64,000 nt of DNA from the NCBI RefSeq assembly GCF_032854445.1, contig NC_088296.1, positions 19,636,853 through 19,700,852 on the forward strand, written 5' to 3'. Under the pieces are notes generated by a model. The model saw nothing but the letters and a program-made list of their open reading frames with translations. It had not been told where the DNA came from and ran no database searches. Source of the DNA: Liolophura sinensis (lineage: Eukaryota; Mollusca; Polyplacophora; Chitonida; Chitonidae). Positions 1-11,849 of this stretch are shown in pieces. A program made the translations under genes and the position numbers. Each line of letters opens with the position of its first letter. Positions within the stretch are counted from its first letter, which is position 1.

Positions 1-60
1 TGAACTCGCAGCGACTGCATTGGTGAATGGCTCCTTGCGTGATAAGCACTGAGGCTAAGG
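1..60 (-). mobile_element. SINE (family 1) tRNA-head fragment, cut by the window edge
   Basis: 'tgaactcgcagcgactgcat' followed by 'tggtgaatggctcc' matches the B-box side of the head. Confidence 0.65.
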
Positions 61-458
61 AAGACCCTCGTGGATCTCAAAGACGTCACATTCGTATTTT
101 TGCTTCCGATTGTTCGTTTTAAGCCAGGCCTATTCGGTGAATTCTTTCATATACTTCTATAGGTTCACTGAATATAAATGCTGAAGCCTAGTAGTCCATG
201 TGTGTTACGTGTCAAAAGCCTAATGTGACGTTAATATCTAATGTACAGTTTACGGGTACACCGTACGTAGTTCAGGCATTTTCCAGCATGTTTCCGGATC
301 ATTGATAAAAGCGGTAAATGCATAAGGTCGTGAGTAACCGGGCACCAGCCTCATAACAGTATTCTCTGTGATATCTAAGACGAATCTAACTATTCATACA
401 CCACTGTCATGTGAGGACCATCCTTGATCCTCGGAAGCATCCATTGGGTGGATGTTCT

Positions 459-811
459 GAGTGAGTGAGTGAGTGTTTGGGTTTTAAAATCGCACTCAAC
501 AATTTTTTAGTCATTTGACGACGAGGTAGGCCTTGGAGTGTATGTAATGTGATTCTTCGTTGCAGGACGGATTTTCACCGGCCTTTTATCTAGTGCTGTT
601 ACACTTAGACGCCTTACCGAATTCAACTAAGCCCGAGCCATTATACTGATACCGGTCAACCAGTCGTTGCACTGTCCCCTTCATGCTGAACGCTAAGCGA
701 GGAAGCTGTAAATGCCCCTTTTAAAGTCTTAGGTGTGACTCGACCCAGGATTGATCCTGGATCTGCCGCTCCCAAAGCGGACGCTCTACCAACTGTGCTG
801 ACTGTGTCGGT
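459..811 (-). mobile_element. tRNA-headed SINE (family 2)
   Basis: Minus orientation. The tRNA-like head 'agcacagttggtagagcgtc' has A- and B-box (GATCAATCC) sequences. A body follows, then the tail word complementary to 'gcactcaacaattttttagt' and GTGAGTGAGTGAGTG. It is a different head and body from family 1. Confidence 0.8.
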
Positions 812-2138
812 TACGAAAATTCTGACAATATGACTTCATCTGGATGAAGGTGCAACAGAAGCCATTGTTTCAAGTGGATTTTGTTGGGCTAAAAAAGTTT
901 TAGAAAAATATTACACTTTCTCTTGACGATTTTTAAAGGCTTTCATCCGAAGTTTAATATATTGGATGGTATATGTAGTGTTTTCATTGCTTTAAAGCGT
1001 CGAATACGTTCAGAAAGTCGAAGAATATCAGAAAGTCGTTGGTCTGAGATATATTAATAGGGAACATTTCCCAATAAGGATCAAAAGCGTGCAGCCTATA
1101 TCTCCTTCTTATGGGTAAACTGGTACATTTCAAAAATTAAGTCTGTAGTGTGAGTGATACCAAAATTATTATTCTTATAACATAATATTCTGTCATATTC
1201 AACATAATATCCTGTTATCTTGTTAGTCTCATAGAATCTTTATGTTGAATTAATACAATGTGTGTGTTATATTTAACAGAATAATGTGCTGCAATAGCGT
1301 TTTAGCATCAGACAGACAGCAGATTTTCTGTTAAAATTAAAAGATTACTTTTTGAGTGTAACATTTTACGCATGCATGTATTATTAGAGAACACTGGTTG
1401 AACCGCTTGAGCTCGAGTTGCCATTGTGCGGGGAAATCTACCATGACGAATTATTCTCAACGATAAGACATGGAAAAATCAATTCCACAAACGATTAGCT
1501 TTACTTCAAGGTGGAGAAAACACAAAATTTGCATCAAGTTCAGAAGGAGTGCAAAAAGTTTATCGTCAATGTGCTTTTCAATATTGTTTTGGATTTTTTT
1601 TAGAGAGAGAAAGACACTTGAAAATATTTTTTGTGTCGTGGATATTTCTGATCATCTTTTGTTATACGCAGTCTTTTTGCAACATTGTTATATATAAGGG
1701 TGTAACACATGTTTAATAAATATATTTGTAGCTAGAAATGAGTCTTTTCAGCTATCAAATGTGTCTAACCTGGATGTTGATCCTTTTTATATATTTAATA
1801 TATTTATGAATGTGATCATAATTTACCAAATTTTACATTCAAATAAATTTATTAGATATTCCTCACGCCCTCATTTGGAACATTATTATGTAACGACGAT
1901 ATGTATCAAAAAGATGGTCCCAAGTACCCACCATATAAAAATATTTTCAAAAAACATTTTCTCCTGAAAAAAAAATCGAAAAAAATATTAAGGACCATAT
2001 TTGCAAATCACTTTTGACGGTCTTTTATTTGATTTTGTCATAATCTTTATGTTTTCTTCTCTTTTATTTCAAAATTTGACACGTTTAAATGCGATTTAAA
2101 AGTCTTATTACATGTCAGTGAAAATTTCAAACATTTAT

Positions 2139-2726
2139 TTAAGGAGAAGAAAATTTAAAAACATGGCACTATAGGCTGAAAAGAGCACATTTTTTCTGTC
2201 TGGAGGTGCCTGCTGCACACTTTTGCGGTTTTTCTTCGCCATACACGTAAAGCCTGAAAACGGCACAGCTGCCATAAATCGTTTAGTCCATTGAGTCCTC
2301 AATCTTTAACACTCTGTAATTTATGCTGCGGTTGTGTTGCCTCTCAGCCGATGAGAGTCCTTAAAACTGCACGCTTGTTCGTGTAAACTGGGAACCTACG
2401 TCCAAGATTCCGGCTTCCCGATCGTCAAGCGGAAATCACCGAAGTAATGCAAAGTACCGGGAAATGGCCAGTCACGTACATCTTCTACCGGAAATATACG
2501 AACTGCACCTCGGCAGTTTCCGGCGTAAATTCTCCTCCTAACACAAAAGAATTTAGGACTAGTTCTCAGGCAAAATGGAGTCGCCCACAGCGGATTTTGG
2601 CGCTGAATTTATTTATAATTTATCAACTTGAGGTACACATTAGATATTTTCATGGCATGCACAAGTGAGGAAATGCTCTTTTCAATGGTATTTGTTTGAT
2701 ATTTAAGTTTTCTTCTCCTTTAAGTG
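2139..2726. mobile_element. Possible non-autonomous DNA element with long imperfect inverted ends
   Basis: 'tttaaggagaagaaaattta' at 2139 and the complementary 'taagttttcttctcctttaa' at 2704-2723 face each other, and further inside 'gctgaaaagagcac' pairs with 'tgctcttttcaatgg'. Target duplications were not found. Confidence 0.4.
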
Positions 2727-3748
2727 TTATATGTCAAGTTACAAATAGGTCAAAATTTTGGTGCTTTAAATAGAGGCTTACACATAGCATATTATACCGA
2801 GGTTTTACGTTTTGATTTGAGTAAAAACAATTTTTCCGCTGTACAAACTACAGTCAGATACGAATCAACTATAAGCATGAACTCGGTTGATAATTGGGTG
2901 GTGTCAAATGGCTTCAGGGACATCAATTACAATGACAACCGACCCCAGACACAAAACCCGGTTTTCATTGATACAGCAGGTGGCATTGTGTTGATTTTTG
3001 ACTTGGGGAATTGGCCTTACCATAATTGGCGCTGAACCCGATGTGTCATATTTGCCTGGTCTGGCAACTAACCAAAGTAATATTGAAATGAAAGTCAAGC
3101 AACGAGACTGGTGTGATGATCTTTCTCAGTAATAATTTAAGACACGCAACGTCAGAGGTGTATGTGACATGTTCACGGTAATGAAGTGTAAGTCATAGCA
3201 TGGCTGATCAAGGTACTTATTTCCGGTGCACTATGATGTTAAGCCTAGGTTGAAAACAGGCAATACGCCCAGGAACTTAATTGTGGTCATATAGGTCTTT
3301 CCATTTTTAGTAAACATTGTAAGATTTTTTTCCAAGAGTAATCCTGACCGATGTCGCACAGGTGATAAATCGTTGAGCACAGCGTTAAAATAAATCAAAG
3401 ATAAAATGTTGCATTTTTTGATGACTTTGCTTTTCCGCCAATTTCTGCAAGACTAATTTATAGGCTGAAAAGATACTGTAAAGCAATGGTACTGTACTCG
3501 GGCAAACTTCTTTTTGTGCAGTATATTTGTTATAAGTGTCAAACCACAAGCCACAGCTATCAATATTGCCTGCTTTTGATTCTGGGAGTGATTGGACATC
3601 AGTACAACAGAGAAAAGCTATTTTGCATAAATTTATTCTGAGAAAAATCCTGCTTATTTTGTATGCTGAAAACTGGGAACTGCTTATCTTTGCTTGTGTG
3701 ATGCCTTTAACTTTTCACTTGTTTTGTCTGTTTCAATTTGTTTTCCAG

Positions 3749-4055
3749 GAGCCCAAATACCCCAAATAGGAGCTACATCCAAACAACATGGCCGTTATTT
3801 AATACCGCCACGCAACGTTACGTGAAACTTGATGTGAACATGTCGCATGACTCAACATCCAAGTACCCGTATGCCAAGAGGGTTGCGTTATGGGAATACT
3901 TGGTTCCCGCTCAAGAAAAAGCTTTTGAAAAGTCGAGAAACATAGTGGATGACGCAAAATGCAACACGGCTACAAAGACAATTGGTAGTATAGCGTACGG
4001 CTGTCTGCTACATGTAGTTATTACCGCTGGCATAAATGTAAGAAACTTTTTGTAA
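3749..4055 (+). CDS. Terminal exon of a cholinesterase-like carboxylesterase
   Basis: A clean acceptor (TTTTCCAG, ending 3748) opens a frame to TAA at 4053-4055. The protein includes NPNTP-like sequence inside SPNTPNRSYIQTTWPLFNTA, then QRYVKLDVN, and later AKRVALWEYLVP. This matches the C-terminal block of the carboxylesterase type B/acetylcholinesterase family (WP.ft...q.Y..l, then a segment ending in ..W..yLP). The catalytic Ser, Glu and His would lie in upstream exons, which I could not find between 1 and 3748. After the fold the tail has a Cys (DDAKCNTA) and ends with the hydrophobic segment IGSIAYGCLLHVVITAGI plus NVRNFL. That suggests a GPI-anchoring signal or a membrane segment, as in some cholinesterases. 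The assignment to the family is good; a substrate cannot be given. Confidence 0.65.
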
Positions 4056-4061
4056 TATCAA

Positions 4062-4138
4062 TTAGCATAATCCAGCGCCCGGTTGAAACCCACGACCATC
4101 CGCAGGCTGCTGACAAACCTTCCCACCTACGACCGGAA
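4062..4138 (-). mobile_element. SINE (family 1) core fragment after the esterase stop
   Basis: The words 'gaaacccacgaccatccgca' and 'ccttcccacctacgaccgga' match the core. It lies directly behind the stop codon, so it may form part of the 3' UTR. Confidence 0.7.
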
Positions 4139-4382
4139 TGTGGAAATAATTGTCTATTTAATTTTATCTTTAACATAGATCTTTTTTTTAATAAAACATG
4201 AGATGCTGGTTCAATCCTGGCCTTGGACACGGAATTTGTGGGTTATCTTCCTTGAGTGTGATTTTGTAGTGGTCAATACGCCGTCGGCGGAGCTCGTTTG
4301 ACGTTTTACGGTGACTGTTTTGCTTTCCTCAATTTGTTGTTCATATGTGTAAGTACATGTATAAATGTATGTATATATGTAT

Positions 4383-4700
4383 GAATGCTTGGGGTTTAAT
4401 GTCGTACGCAACAATGTTTCTTACATATGACTCCAATGAATGATTAAATGTGTGTACATATACTGTGGCTTCTTGTGGCCGGGCGAGACCATGCCGCCAA
4501 ATTAAGTGCTGCCCCCACTGAAGCATCACCGAAGACACCAGACATGTTATCTTGCTATAGGCTGCCTACCGCTGAGCGCCAGGCGTGGGAACAGCAAGTA
4601 CCATCTTAAAGTCTTTGGGTACGACCCGACCTAGATTTGATCCCGGCGTCTACCGAATTCGAGTAGGACACTCTAGCCATTGGGCCACCGAAGCGGTCAC
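4383..4700 (-). mobile_element. SINE (family 2), diverged
   Basis: A tRNA-like head in minus orientation ('ggtggcccaatggctagagt') with B box GGGATCAAATC; the tail word 'gcttggggtttaatgtcgta' is kept. Confidence 0.65.
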
Positions 4701-5285
4701 CCGTTCTCTGCACCTATAACAGTGACTGTCAAGGCATAAGTAAGATATTCTTGAATACATGGCTTTAAACAACAATCAAATTAAGATATCAATAAATAAA
4801 TACATGTTTTATGTACATCAGAGCTACAAGTTACATAAACGCTTGATTTATCTGACTGCATGTGTGCATACATGTGTCTCTTACAGCGCAGTTGCTAAGT
4901 AGTAGTTCTTCAAAAAATAAAAGTACTATCCTAAAATGCCATATAAATCTGAGAGATGACATGGCACACCAAAAGGTAATACATAAGGAAATAAATGAAA
5001 CAAAACAAAATATATACCACTGACCCAAATACATTTTGTGGGTGAGAGTGGTAATTCTGGTGACCATGATAATGATGATCGTGTTACGGTGGATTGTTTA
5101 GTATACATGTGTCTAAAAACTTTGTGTTTTCAGTTTGTCTTATCGAAATCCTGTGTGCTTTCAGTTGTCTTTGCATGTATGCGAGTTCATATCGTCCTAG
5201 TCCTGCACTTATCCACTGGATGCTGAGTCAAGTCGTCGTGATGTCGCGCTGGTAGTGCGCCATTTTTCAGGGTATTGGTCGTTCG

Positions 5286-5392
5286 TTCTTGTCCTGTGGT
5301 CTGGCCTCATCCTGTCTTCTGCTCTCGTTCTGTCGCCTGCTCTTGTTCTGTCGTCTGCTCTGGCCCTGTCGTCTGCTCGCTGTCCGAGGATA
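5286..5392. repeat. 18-bp tandem repeat, ~5 copies
   Basis: The unit resembles 'ctgtcgtctgctctggcc'. On the minus strand it encodes a six-residue Arg/Asp repeat (ADDRTR, AGDRTR) and on the plus strand a Cys/Leu repeat. Both strands stay open; neither looks like a gene. Confidence 0.75.
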
Positions 5393-5850
5393 TGAGCACT
5401 CCGGCGAAGTATCAAGTGCCCCGACAAAGTTAGCTGACACCACACACTTGGACATGGTTCGTTGTCTGTGGGAAGACACTAGCACAAAACTCGCAAAGAG
5501 AACTAGCGCGGCGGATATGGTGACAATAGGGATTAACCAGGTGGCGCGAATCTCGAATCTTAAACCGGCTGCACAAAATAACAGTAAAACCAAATCACTT
5601 GTAACACACTGCTCATTAGTTCTAAACAAGAGTCAAGGAATAAATAAAAAAAAATTAAACAACTCAGTCCATTTCCAGTGGGTTTCAGGGCCTGATCTCT
5701 CTAAAAGTTCAGTAAATTGCTGAAGTAGGTAGATTGTTTCTTACCTAAGTTCATCACGAAGTGTTTTCAAAAAATCTGAGTTATAAACACATTTCTGCTA
5801 TACATAATAAGCACTTGCTCGTAATTATTTTTAATAACAGTGTGTTTAAA

Positions 5851-5870
5851 GTGTTTACTATAGTAAACAC
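5851..5870. promoter_or_regulatory. 20-bp perfect palindrome in a cluster of TAAACA words
   Basis: GTGTTTACTATAGTAAACAC is its own reverse complement. Within 5780-6200 about ten TAAACA/TGTTTA words occur, including a tandem 'acatgattacatattaaaca' pair at 6010-6055. TAAACA is the core bound by forkhead factors; function is inferred only. Confidence 0.3.
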
Positions 5871-6582
5871 ATTAAAGGTTTTCATACATGCATATATAGT
5901 GATGTGGTAGATGTTCTCAATAAACACAAATAGTCCAGTAAACTTGACTTTAGTGTTGTTAAACGTAACACACCGATAAAGACATCCGTTTACTATAATA
6001 AACGTGTGACATGATTACATATTAAACATGTGACATGATTACATATTAAACACGTGAACATATGTACTGTCTTATTTAAGTTAATAACAGTTAAAGGCAT
6101 GTCTACTGGGCTATTTGTTGTTTATTGAGAATATCCACGACATTATTTTGTGAAATGTTATACATTTTATATTCTTTAATTACTAAACATTGTGTTTAGG
6201 AATATCCAGTGGGACGCGTTTATTATCTGTAACAATGTGAATGTGAACAAGCTAAAGACTTACTTTAGTGCATATATACAAAATGTAAGTTGCTCCTCAA
6301 AGTGAAAAATTTAGCTAAACAAAAAACAGGGAAGAAAAAATCGTAAAACTGGTTTCTGCTTTTTTGTTTTTAGTTATTAAGAAAAGTAAAGAAATAGCAA
6401 ACGGAAAAACACAAATTCAACAATAGAACAATTCTGAATTAAATTAAATTAAATTAAATAAAACTTAAATCAAATAAAATGAAATGATATTAAACTGAAT
6501 GACACGTTTTTAAGATGTGTTTACATGTACCCTAATTATCTGAAGGTTCGATACTTGAGTGTTGATGTTGAACCAAAATTTG

Positions 6583-6826
6583 TATAACACCGTCTCATTT
6601 CTGAGCGGAAATCTCATGTAAGCGAACTTTGCCGTGACAGTATCACTGCTTGCCTTGTTGACACGGGCAAGTGGTTTGCTATAATCCTTTTTTCTCGCAA
6701 TCAATCAGACCGGGCGTGTAAGAAATACGACCCGGACTGGCACGGGACGACAATTCGAATTATAACCAAGTCTAGCGCCCGGGGCGTAATAATTACTCTC
6801 ATGCGTAGTGTACGGCGCGAGACATT
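6583..6826 (-). repeat. Interspersed repeat X, copy 1 (inverted relative to 11850-12100)
   Basis: The reverse complement matches 11850-12100 along its length, with the shared start word 'ctcgcgccgtacactacgca'. Both copies share a reading frame for RVNKxSSDxVTAKFAYMRFP. Confidence 0.75.
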
Positions 6827-7941
6827 AGCATCCACACAAAGAATATATTGAACGGATTAAACTACTTTTGGAGTAGATCACTCAACATCCATTCTTTTAA
6901 TTCGTAATATATGACCTCGATTTCCGCTAGCAGGAGAGACTGATGTGGATAGCATTGTGCGCAATGATATTTTCCAGCAAACAATATCGGATCGGTTCTG
7001 AGTGAATGACCTTTCCCCCAAGACACCTTGAATTCACAGTAAAACTAGATAAAACTAGGCCGCGAATGAGAAGTACATGTGTACATGAGAGGAAAATATG
7101 TATAACGAATTATTCGCTATAATCAAATCCATAAGAGTAACCAGAAATCAAAGATACATTTTTGAAAGTTTACTTTGAGAAGAGGAGTACAGAACAGAAC
7201 CTATATGTTTTTTATGAAAGTAAACATTACAGATGTACGTACATGTATAATATACAATAGGTCATCAGACAAATGACCTAAACTTTAAGTTCACACGCTG
7301 AATGTAACAAACGCATCCCCAAACACTTCGATATCGACTGCAAGTTGTGTAAAATCGAATCAGTTGAAGGTCGAACGGAGGTCTAGAGATCAAATAATAG
7401 TCTGTGCATGGTTTCGAGAAATACAAGAAAAGTTTTTTCTGTCAACCTCATCAAAATTGCTGTGCAGTACATACATTGACATCTGCTGGAGATGTTTATT
7501 AATAACGTGTATATCACATGTACTATAACAATTACTATATTCCCACAGCACTAGAGAAATTTGAGAACAAACCGTTTGGGTAATAAAATTAATAATGCAT
7601 ATTTCAAGGTCGTGTGCTAAGTCATATTACAATAACACCCTGCCTCCATATTCACAAAATATTACACATTCAGCATATCCCAGTGGTGTGCATGGGTGAG
7701 CGTAATTCTGTGATTAATGCAGGCCATGCTTATGTCACGTCAGTGAAATGCGCCGAGGTAATAGCTTATTCCCATAAGATGAACCAGATACCAAACATTC
7801 CCATTTCTGTAAGGAAAACAGGAATAGATTGATATTCTACCAAAGACACAAATTGCTAAAACTGTGTGGTATAATTTGATGCCATCATTGGTTTACTGCT
7901 TCTACCATTAAGAAGTTTTACACGTCCATACCATGCAATGT

Positions 7942-7960
7942 GGGGGGGGGGGGGGGGGGG
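7942..7960. repeat. Poly(G) run, 19 bases
   Basis: Nineteen uninterrupted G in otherwise AT-rich DNA. Confidence 0.95.
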
Positions 7961-8329
7961 AGTGCGAGCAGCTTTCAGGTGACCTTCCTGCTCACATCAG
8001 AAAAATGTTCAAAAACAACAGTATATTTAAAATGAAACATTTAACATTTATGTTATTATGATTATATCATTTTTTGTGAGAAACAATTTCACATGTAGAG
8101 CTTTGCAAAATGTCTACTCCTAATTAAGTACACTGCGATGCATTAATATTAATCAAAGTTCTTTATCCTGATGTCTTTTGACTCAGCAGGCAAAACATCC
8201 AGGAAAGCAATTCCGAATTCATTTATACGCTTGCGCTAAGATATCCAGATTCCGCGTGAAAACATCGAGGCGTCCATTGACGTGAAAGTCAACGGCTAGA
8301 GGTTGACTGATCCATAGTCAAAATGAATT

Positions 8330-8527
8330 GTGGAGAGCCACAAACAGCAGATAGTGTCTGAGATTCACCATCTGTGCAAGTCTAGCAAACCTGCAACAGA
8401 CCAGGGCGTGGAGTCTCCTCAGGGCACAGCAGGAGAAGAGCAAGAATTGGGATCACCTCTTCAGGATGCCGAGGATGAACTTAACGATTCTCTCGACAAC
8501 GACCATTATACGTTAATGCCTCTATAG
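8330..8527 (+). CDS. Possible short acidic coding segment, unrecognised
   Basis: A 65-codon frame (ESHKQQIVSEIHHLCKSSKP, then EEQELGSPLQDAEDELNDSL, ending HYTLMPL and TAG) has protein-like composition, unlike the AT-rich surroundings. It has no ATG; the frame opens right after a TGA. If real it would be a last exon, with an acceptor such as GTGGAG|AG near 8334. No upstream exon was found. A 12-codon ATG frame overlapping it (8323) ends in TGA and is not convincing. Confidence 0.25.
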   Translation: MESHKQQIVSEIHHLCKSSKPATDQGVESPQGTAGEEQELGSPLQDAEDELNDSLDNDHYTLMPL

Positions 8528-10674
8528 CAAACTTTCTCGATAGATCTCTTAGATCCTGTGTGAAGACGCAATGACCGACAGGCTGTATGTAAGTTTCAGC
8601 AAGGCAGAAATTATTGTAAATTAACATCCACTAAGGAAACCAATGTGAAAAACCAGTTCTATCTATATATAGGCTCATCCAGAAATAATTTCAGGTCTGC
8701 TTCTTGAATTGGCCGGAATCGTTGGCCACGGAGGTCATTTTCAGTTGGTTACCGACACAGCTTGTGACGCCGTTGTGGTCACGTAACTCAAACAATACGA
8801 CTTCCGGGCCGAGTTATCTCGGTCGTGTTCTTCTTCAGTAAGCTCGTTGATATCGAACCAATAATGTAAAAACAGTTGATATAGTACATTATCATTTCTG
8901 AGTAGTTTGAAACGCAATTTATTTAATAAGTGTTCTTGATGGATTACCATGCAGTAGTTTATGAAGAACGTGTATGTTACATGATTCAGTTTACCCGCCC
9001 CTTGTAGCCGACTCCTGGGTAGTCCTGTCTATATACTTAGCCGGTCTGTCATTCTGGCCTCGTTTCAGTGCTAATGTTTTGTTCTGTAAACTGCATTCCG
9101 GACACTTTTCTGTAGGGTTCATGTATCTCCATAGAGCATCAATCCGTCAAAACAGTTTCCAAGTTCTGGCCTTCGTTCTAACTAGGTGCCAGAAATTTTA
9201 ATACTAACTTATCAAGGTGCTGAAACAATCTAAACGTTAGAACGTCTTATATAGGTGGCCAAAATTAAGTTCTATCCAAGCTTAAATCAGGTCATGTTAT
9301 GTATGTGTATATGAGATTCGTACAACATAGGTAAGATTGTCTATATGCGTCTAATCGGTAACATACGGGTAGGCTCTATTAACTGTGGTTAACAGCGTAT
9401 GAGTGTAGTACATCTTTATTAAGGTATACCAGTATACACATAGTGTACACCTATTCGCATGGGAGACATTGATTATGTTTTACTTAGGTCCAGTTATATA
9501 CCCTGCCCATGTACGTGTGTCCTTTGTAGATTCATAATGACCGATATTTTCATAGTTGTGGGTGATTATATTTCTTGTTTTGCTTTTGAATGGTTTAGTC
9601 TAATTTGGTATAGGTCACAATCAGTGTATTTATAGAATATGGGGATGAATTATGTATCATTATAACCCATCAGGTGAATTGTGGAGTCAGCCTAATGGTT
9701 TTCATTTATACTTGTAAGTCCTGTGTATTTTAAATATAAGACTGTCCTCGTGTATGGAAAATATATGAAATGGAAATAACAACTCAACTGATTTGTCGTT
9801 GGAAATTATTTTCCTCGTCTAGACGTACCAGCTGTACCACTGGACCAGTTTTATTTGTACAGAAGTGTTAAGGACATGTATAAACAGATATTTCGTTGTA
9901 TTTTTCGTCAGGGTGGGTACATGAACTGTAGCTGTAATGGCTATGTTGTGCTGAACATGTATACCAATGGCTTGCCTCACACCATATAAGAAAACGGAGC
10001 TCGTCGACATAAAACTACAGTTATTATCATAATCAGTCTGCATAGAAATTTAGACATTTGCATTCTCCTGATGCCCTAGAATATACTACACAGCAATGGC
10101 AGGATATCTTTGGTTCAGATGGTTCGGATCTGTATGGTGGTGTTCAGTGCCGTGTGGGCTGTTTCATGTCAGCATTTTGTAAACGCCGCATGGTGCAGTG
10201 CAGTCTGGAACCATGCAGTACTACATATCGCTGAGCCGCGTCACATCTGCTCATTTCTGTGAGATAAGAGTTTCATGTTGAATACTGCACTACATTATAA
10301 GACAATATTCAAACCTGCTGTCACCCTGATACATTGATTTGGTTTTAAACTGAATACTTTCCTGAAATTGAAATACTGTATACAAATTTAATCATACTCA
10401 TTCCAACATGGTGACAGTGGTAGAGGTGTGAAAACATTCAGAATGCTAGGTTAAGCCGTCTGCGGTTTCAGAAAGGAGACAGTGCAGTAATTTTACATTA
10501 TCTTACGTCAAACAGCACTCCTTCTGTGTATATATGTTATATGTGGCATTTTATGTTTAAAGTCTTTTAATCTAATACTATGTACCTTCCATGTAGTCAT
10601 TACTCGATTTAATAGTTTTAAAGTGTGGGCAATCACATTTTACAACATTTAACACGACCTGCTTGCCTGCCGGG

Positions 10675-10860
10675 TTAAAACCTAGCCTATAAACCGCCTT
10701 TTGGTTAACCAAGCCGTTCACATGTGTCTGAGCAAGTGTAAATTCTTTCCTATTCTAAAACGATATTATGTTACCGGCAATACCAGAGTCTTATTCACTG
10801 CGCACGGAATTCATTGAAGGACAGTCCCTAGTTGGCCAGCATTGTAGGCTACCAGTTTTA
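10675..10860. repeat. Direct repeat Y, copy 1
   Basis: About 185 bases are repeated at 11232-11418; shared words are 'gttcacatgtgtctg', 'aaaacgatattatgttaccg' and 'cttattcactgcg'. Confidence 0.85.
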
Positions 10861-11231
10861 TTTCCACGTGTCACTTGACCTAAGGGTGACCTGTTTGAAT
10901 TAAACAATTGCTATAGATAGCGAATGGAATGAAGATAGAATTTGTGAACTAGACTAGTAGAAAACTTTGTAATTGAGGATAACTTGAACTAGTTCGAATG
11001 AATATTTTAACATATCTGTAATTTACAACCCCAATGACTTCATGTTTATATGTAGGGGGAATACTGTTCCTAAGAAGGTCACCTATTTAGCCTTATCATC
11101 TGTTTTCTTGCTAGTGAAGGCCGCTGCTTAAGAATTCATTTTCAAGTGAATTACTTATCATTCATTAAGCCAAATTTAAAAGAATATTATGTCTGTAATT
11201 ATGCCCGATTTCTTTACGCTGCGTTAAAATT

Positions 11232-11418
11232 GTACCTAGCCCATAAACCGTCTTTTGGTTTACCGAACCGTTCACATGTGTCTGTGCGAGTGTAAATTCT
11301 TTGCTTATCTAAAACGATATTATGTTACCGGTGATACTCGAGAACACAGTCTTATTCACTGCGTACGGAATTCACTGAAGGATAGGTCCTAGTTGGCCAG
11401 CTTTTCTTGGCTACCAGT
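11232..11418. repeat. Direct repeat Y, copy 2
   Basis: The second copy, about 557 bases from the first and some 15% diverged; it ends just before the SINE at 11444. Confidence 0.85.
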
Positions 11419-11443
11419 AATAGTTTTCCTCTTGACTGCCTAT

Positions 11444-11712
11444 TCATTTATTTGTTTATTTGATTGGTGTTTTATGCCGCACTCAAGAATATTTCACTTA
11501 TACGATGGCGGCCAGCATTATGGTTGGAGGAAACGGGGCAGAGCCGGGGGAAACCCACAACCATGTGCAGGTTGCTGGCAGACCTTCCCTCGTACTGCCA
11601 GAGAGGAAGCCAGCATGAGCTGGATTTGAACTCACGGCGACCGCATTGGTGAGAGACTCCTGGGTCATTACGCTGCGCTAGCGCGCTAACCAACTGAGCC
11701 ACGGAGGCCTCG
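11444..11712 (-). mobile_element. tRNA-headed SINE (family 1), near full length
   Basis: Read on the minus strand: a tRNA-like head with A-box type GGCTCAGTTGGTTAGCGCGC and B-box type GAGTTCAAATC, a long arm between them, a conserved ~100-base core (CTGCACATGGTTGTGGG to GGCCGCCATCGTATAAG), and a tail GAAATATTCTTGAGTGCGGC then AAACAAATAAATGAA. This is the best reference copy in the window. It is a non-autonomous element; a partner LINE would supply the reverse transcriptase. Confidence 0.9.
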
Positions 11713-11849
11713 CTGACTACTTCTTTACCTGTAGCAGGTGTATATTTAACATTTTGCGTGATGAATACAATAAGACAAGGCTTATTCAATCTACCATGGT
11801 TCAAACATTATCGGCATATCATCTTGCATCTCTGGACGTAATCCTTATA

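Larger units (their letters stand above)
61..3748. other. Non-coding stretch upstream of the esterase exon
   Basis: Apart from the SINE at 459-811 and the possible element at 2139-2726, it is AT-rich sequence with no recognisable exons. It is presumably intron of the esterase gene, whose other exons would lie to the left of the window. Confidence 0.5.
6827..10674. other. Intergenic DNA
   Basis: Holds the G19 run and the possible acidic segment at 8330. Nothing else supportable was seen on either strand. Confidence 0.5.

Noticed and set aside
5209-5723. Coding genes on both strands around the 18-bp repeat (78, 120 and 144 codons)
   Set aside because: They overlap each other in opposite directions, owe their length to the repeat, and resemble no protein.
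11640-11712. tRNA gene (A and B box with a long arm)
   Set aside because: It is the head of a SINE: the same sequence recurs in the window with core and tail attached, and no proper acceptor stem closes. The same applies to 720-811 and 12560-12620.
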